A stretch of DNA of 64,000 nt from Paraburkholderia tuberum STM678 (GTDB lineage Bacteria; Pseudomonadota; Gammaproteobacteria; Burkholderiales; Burkholderiaceae). Both the position numbers and the translations under genes were made by a program. The notes beneath the pieces are model-generated. The model was not told the origin of the DNA. It saw only the letters and a list, made by a program, of their open reading frames with translations, and ran no database searches. Below are positions 61,468 to 64,000 of the stretch, piece by piece. The number at the start of each line of letters is the position of its first letter. Position 1 is the first letter of the stretch. The stretch is from contig NZ_CADFGP010000001.1 in NCBI RefSeq assembly GCF_902833905.1, forward strand, positions 124,001 to 188,000, written 5' to 3'.

Positions 61468-61836
61468 TCATTGCGGCTTGAGGTGCAGATCGTTGCTCAC
61501 GGATTGCACCCCCGGCACGCCGTGGGTCACCGCAAGTGCTTCCAGAATCTGTGCCTCTGAATCCACGTATCCCGACAACTGCACGACGCCTCGATACGTT
61601 GCCACGCTCATCGGTAACGATCGTAGCGCGGGGTCCGCGACAAGCGCCTGCTTCACCCGGCGGGCGAGCGTAGCGTCGTCGGTGGCGATTGCCCGCGGCG
61701 CGGTCGCAGACGGCGTCGCCGTCGCGGTCGACTTACAGCCGTTGGTGAACACGAACGCGGGCAACGCGAACATCGCGACGATCAGCAACCGGTCTTTGAT
61801 GTATGGCGCGTTTCGCATGTCGGTTATGACATCCAA
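61468..61836 (-). CDS. BON-domain protein, probably exported
   Basis: 122-aa protein with an N-terminal hydrophobic segment (LLIVAMFALPAFVF), then NGCKS, an atypical lipobox, a Thr/Ala-rich linker and a C-terminal BON domain (ARRVKQALVADPALRSLPMS, VQLSGYVDSEAQI). BON domains bind phospholipid membranes and appear in OsmY-like stress proteins. The start is ATG 61836 or, less likely, ATG 61818. It stands alone. Confidence 0.8.
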   Translation of the reverse strand: MDVITDMRNAPYIKDRLLIVAMFALPAFVFTNGCKSTATATPSATAPRAIATDDATLARRVKQALVADPALRSLPMSVATYRGVVQLSGYVDSEAQILEALAVTHGVPGVQSVSNDLHLKPQ

Positions 61837-61984
61837 ATCCGTTCATTCGTACATTCAAACGTCGACACAAAAACATCGCTGCCGTGGCGCTCGCGGCAAA
61901 GTATGCACGGACGGCATGGGCCATGCTGATACGAAACCAGGCCTTTCAGGCTAGCCATGTACCTGCACGATCCAGCGTGACCGA

Positions 61985-62353
61985 TTGACAGATTCAGCGA
62001 TTAGCAGCGAAACAGCATTCACTTACCATCACAAGCTGTGTCATACGTTGGGCGGTACGTTTAACCTGCCGCATACGGCACACTACACCCACAGCGCCGC
62101 GCCCGATGCGCTTGCGTGCGTCGCACGCGCGCTCGGCGGCAAGCGCGCGGCCGACGCGGGTCCGCTGCTGTTCGAACTGAACCGCGCGCTCGGCATTCCG
62201 ATGGCGCTCGCGCAGATCGGAATGGCCGAGCAGGGACTCGACGAAGCGGCCGATCTCGCGTGCAAGAATCCGTATGCGAACCCGCGTCCCGTGGCGCGCG
62301 ACGCGATCCGCGCGCTGCTGCAACGTGCGTGGCAGGGCGCTGAACCCGCCTGA
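61985..62353 (+). pseudogene. Maleylacetate reductase C-terminal remnant
   Basis: From about 62020 the sequence reads TYHHKLCHTLGGTFNLPHTA, the metal-site region of iron-containing alcohol dehydrogenase-type maleylacetate reductases, and continues to the helical C-terminus (LGIPMALAQIGM, AADLACKNPYANPRP). The whole N-terminal NAD-binding domain is missing; only the C-terminal third is left. It precedes the hydroxyquinol dioxygenase gene, its pathway partner. Confidence 0.85.
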
Positions 62354-62398
62354 GCATTGGCCAACGCAGCGCCGCCAGAACAATCGATGGAGGAAGAC

Positions 62399-63271
62399 AT
62401 GTCGACAGACAGCAAAGAAGCCGAGCAGGCCCTGACCGAGCAGGTGGTAGCAAGCTTCGCGGGCACGCCCGACGAACGGCTGCGCACGCTGATGCAAAGC
62501 CTCGTGCGGCACATGCATGCGTTCGTGCGTGAAGTCGAGCCGACCGAGGCCGAATGGATGTCGGCCATTCGCTTTCTGACCGACACCGGCAAGATGTGCG
62601 ATGACCTCGTGCGTCAGGAATTCATCCTGTTGTCGGATACGCTCGGCGTATCGATGCTCGTCGACGCGATCAATCACCGTCTCGCGACGGGCGCGACCGA
62701 CACCACCGTATTCGGTCCGTTCTATATTCGCGGCATGCCCGAGCGCGCGTACGGCGAGAACATCGCGTTCACGCCGGGCACGCCCGCACTCGTGCATGGG
62801 CGCGTGCTGTCGACGGACGGTGAGCCGCTTGCCAACGCGGTGCTAGACGTCTGGCAGACCGCCGATAACGGCATGTACTCGGGGCAGGACACCGAGCAGC
62901 CGCACGGCAATCTGCGTGGACGTTTTCGCACCGACGCCGAAGGCCGCTACGCGATTTCGACGATCGTGCCGGTCAGCTATCCGATTCCGACCGACGGCCC
63001 GGTCGGCCGCATGCTCGAAGCGACCGGACGGCATCCGTGGCGACCCGCGCATCTGCACTTCATGATAGATGCGCCGGGGCATCGGACACTGGTCACGCAT
63101 GTGTTCGATCGCGAGGATCCGTATCTGGATTCGGACGCGGTGTTCGGCGTGAAGCCCTCGCTGATGGTCGACTATCGCGAGTGCTCCGCGGATCACGAAC
63201 TCGCGCGCCGCTTCGGTTTCGACGGACCGTTCCGCGAAGCGCGCTACGACTTCATCCTCGATCGGAGTTGA
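62399..63271 (+). CDS. Hydroxyquinol 1,2-dioxygenase (intradiol type)
   Basis: 290-aa intradiol dioxygenase of the hydroxyquinol/catechol 1,2-dioxygenase family, opening hydroxyquinol to maleylacetate. A helical N-terminal dimerisation domain is followed by the catalytic core: FGPFYIRGMPERAYGENI, VLDVWQTADNGMYSGQD, RGRFRTDAEGRYAISTIVPV (Fe-ligand Tyr) and HPWRPAHLHFMI (Fe-ligand His pair). GGAGGAAG before ATG 62399. Homologues are TftH and CcaH-type enzymes. The YciI gene follows 5 bp later. Confidence 0.88.
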   Translation: MSTDSKEAEQALTEQVVASFAGTPDERLRTLMQSLVRHMHAFVREVEPTEAEWMSAIRFLTDTGKMCDDLVRQEFILLSDTLGVSMLVDAINHRLATGATDTTVFGPFYIRGMPERAYGENIAFTPGTPALVHGRVLSTDGEPLANAVLDVWQTADNGMYSGQDTEQPHGNLRGRFRTDAEGRYAISTIVPVSYPIPTDGPVGRMLEATGRHPWRPAHLHFMIDAPGHRTLVTHVFDREDPYLDSDAVFGVKPSLMVDYRECSADHELARRFGFDGPFREARYDFILDRS

Positions 63272-63276
63272 CGACG

Positions 63277-63588
63277 ATGGCACGTTTTTTCGCGGTCTTC
63301 GCGACCGACAAGCCCGGCATGCGCGAAGTGCGCGAACGGGTGCGTCCGGTGCATCGGACGTGGTTGCGCGGCAATCCGCATCGTGGCGTGTTCGTGCGCC
63401 TCGGCGGTCCGACGCTCGCGCCGCAATGCGATGCGATGAACGGCACGTTGCGGGTCGTCGAAGCGGAGCGTATCGACGATGTGATGGAGTTCGTCAGCAA
63501 CGATCCGTATATGCAGGCGGGGCTATTCGATTGCGTCGAGATCCGTCCGTGGGACTGGAGCCTCGGCAATCCGGAACGGAGAGTCTGA
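63277..63588 (+). CDS. YciI-like protein (TftG-type)
   Basis: 103-aa YciI-fold protein: RFFAVFATDKPGMREVRERV, RPVHRTWLRGNPHRGVFVRL and the conserved VMEFVSNDPYMQAGLFDCVE. It lies between the hydroxyquinol dioxygenase and a Rieske-type gene, in line with TftG, a YciI-like dehydrochlorinase of the Burkholderia 2,4,5-T pathway. Here it could act on a chlorinated or otherwise substituted hydroxyquinol, but this is inference from neighbourhood. ATG 63277 fits the domain start. Confidence 0.82.
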   Translation: MARFFAVFATDKPGMREVRERVRPVHRTWLRGNPHRGVFVRLGGPTLAPQCDAMNGTLRVVEAERIDDVMEFVSNDPYMQAGLFDCVEIRPWDWSLGNPERRV

Positions 63589-63591
63589 GCG

Positions 63592-63822
63592 ATGAACGAA
63601 ACACCGCTGTGCCCGCTTGCCGACGTGCCCGTGCGGCGTGGCGAGCAGGTGTGGGCTTACGCGAACCGTTGCCCGCATTTTTCGGTGCCGCTCGATTTCG
63701 AGCCCGGCGATGTGCTGTGCTATCGCGCGCAGGTGTTGATGTGCGCGCATCACAGCGCGCTGTTGTCAGGCGTGATCCTCGTGCTGCCGGAGGGCGAGAG
63801 CGAACACACGGTGTATCTGTGA
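63592..63822 (+). CDS. Small Rieske-like [2Fe-2S] protein, partly degenerate
   Basis: 76-aa protein with the Rieske ligand pair CPH (NRCPHFSVPLDFEPG) and CAHH (VLMCAHHSALL), spaced about 20 residues apart. Ordinary Rieske ferredoxins are about 100-120 aa with a fuller N-terminus and a C-terminal Cys-rich loop (GPCxG). Both are short or absent here. The region after CAHHSA (GVILVLPEGESEH) does not fit the family, which suggests an internal deletion. It follows the YciI gene by 3 bp and presumably shares its transcript. Confidence 0.65.
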   Translation: MNETPLCPLADVPVRRGEQVWAYANRCPHFSVPLDFEPGDVLCYRAQVLMCAHHSALLSGVILVLPEGESEHTVYL

Positions 63823-63922
63823 ACCGCGCGCAGACCAGTGCGATCGGGTGAGTCGCGCAGTCGTTCTGGAATTGATTCGGGGTAAGGCGCGAGGCTGAAC
63901 GACGCGCCATACCCCGCCGCCG

Positions 63923-64000
63923 CTACTTCAACCGCCCCGCCAAAAACTGCTGCAACCGCTCGCTGCGCGGATTCGTCAGCACCTGATGCGGATGCCCTTG
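63923..64000 (-). CDS. ABC transporter ATP-binding protein, 3' end only
   Basis: The last 25 codons of a minus-strand gene whose body lies beyond the window: QGHPHQVLTNPRSERLQQFL, then AGRLK and TAG at 63923-63925. The HxxQVLTNPxxERLxxFL pattern is the C-terminus of polar amino-acid-type ABC ATPases (HisP/GlnQ group). Confidence 0.75.
   Translation of the reverse strand, partial: QGHPHQVLTNPRSERLQQFLAGRLK

Overview
The window is high-GC and densely coded, in the style of a Burkholderia/Paraburkholderia chromosome. The evidence is codon use, an OpcP-type porin, a Burkholderia-style type VI secretion (T6SS) locus and an oph-type phthalate regulon. No rRNA, tRNA or CRISPR array was seen. Boundaries and functions were read from translated sequence and family motifs; no database search was possible.

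1-18.9 kb, T6SS locus. The 3' end of tssM, then vgrG (with a 20-unit APSEEP-type tail), a PAAR gene and an RHS gene run on the plus strand. Facing them is a tightly overlapping minus-strand operon: tagK-tagJ-tssE-tssF-tssG-tssA. It continues into a fimbrial-type adhesin and a GlcNAc-type glycosyltransferase whose end overlaps the RHS gene tail to tail. clpV diverges from tagK. The RHS protein has almost nothing after its core, so its toxin looks lost.

19-34 kb, envelope and housekeeping genes. These are a PLDc_N/SHOCT membrane protein, a lipoprotein, a ClsC-like phospholipase D lipoprotein, a ceramidase-like membrane protein, an AI-2E family permease, an AraC regulator and a VOC protein separated by a duplicated junction holding an amidohydrolase scrap, an EF-hand protein, an S10-type peptidase, a DUF2784 protein, periplasmic trehalase, and an amino-acid binding protein. 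A DeoR regulator diverges from a NudK-type hydrolase across three phased direct repeats.

34.8-49.6 kb, mosaic accessory region. Remnants of IS5-type and IS256-type transposases flank an acyltransferase/sterol-desaturase pair. Further on are a GapN-type dehydrogenase, an unrecognised two-gene cassette (small helical protein plus coiled-coil membrane protein), acylphosphatase, a methyltransferase, a decapitated CDF transporter, an aroQ-MFS operon diverging from an IclR regulator, and an integrase scrap.

49.6-58.6 kb, complete phthalate route to protocatechuate: ophA1 (reductase), ophD (transporter), ophC (decarboxylase), a porin, a MarR regulator, ophB (dihydrodiol dehydrogenase) and ophA2 (Rieske oxygenase). 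A palindrome close to ATTAGA-N2-TCTAAT occurs five times, 50-65 bp upstream of the oph starts and before two decayed genes. It is the best candidate here for an undescribed regulatory system. A remnant of quinolinate phosphoribosyltransferase (ophE-type) and a collapsed second ophC copy are also present.

58.7-64 kb. A bacteriohemerythrin, remnants of an MFS transporter, an IlvD/Edd dehydratase and a maleylacetate reductase, a HiPIP, a BON protein, and a hydroxyquinol 1,2-dioxygenase/YciI-like/Rieske-like operon resembling part of the tft system. The window ends in the 3' end of an ABC ATPase gene.
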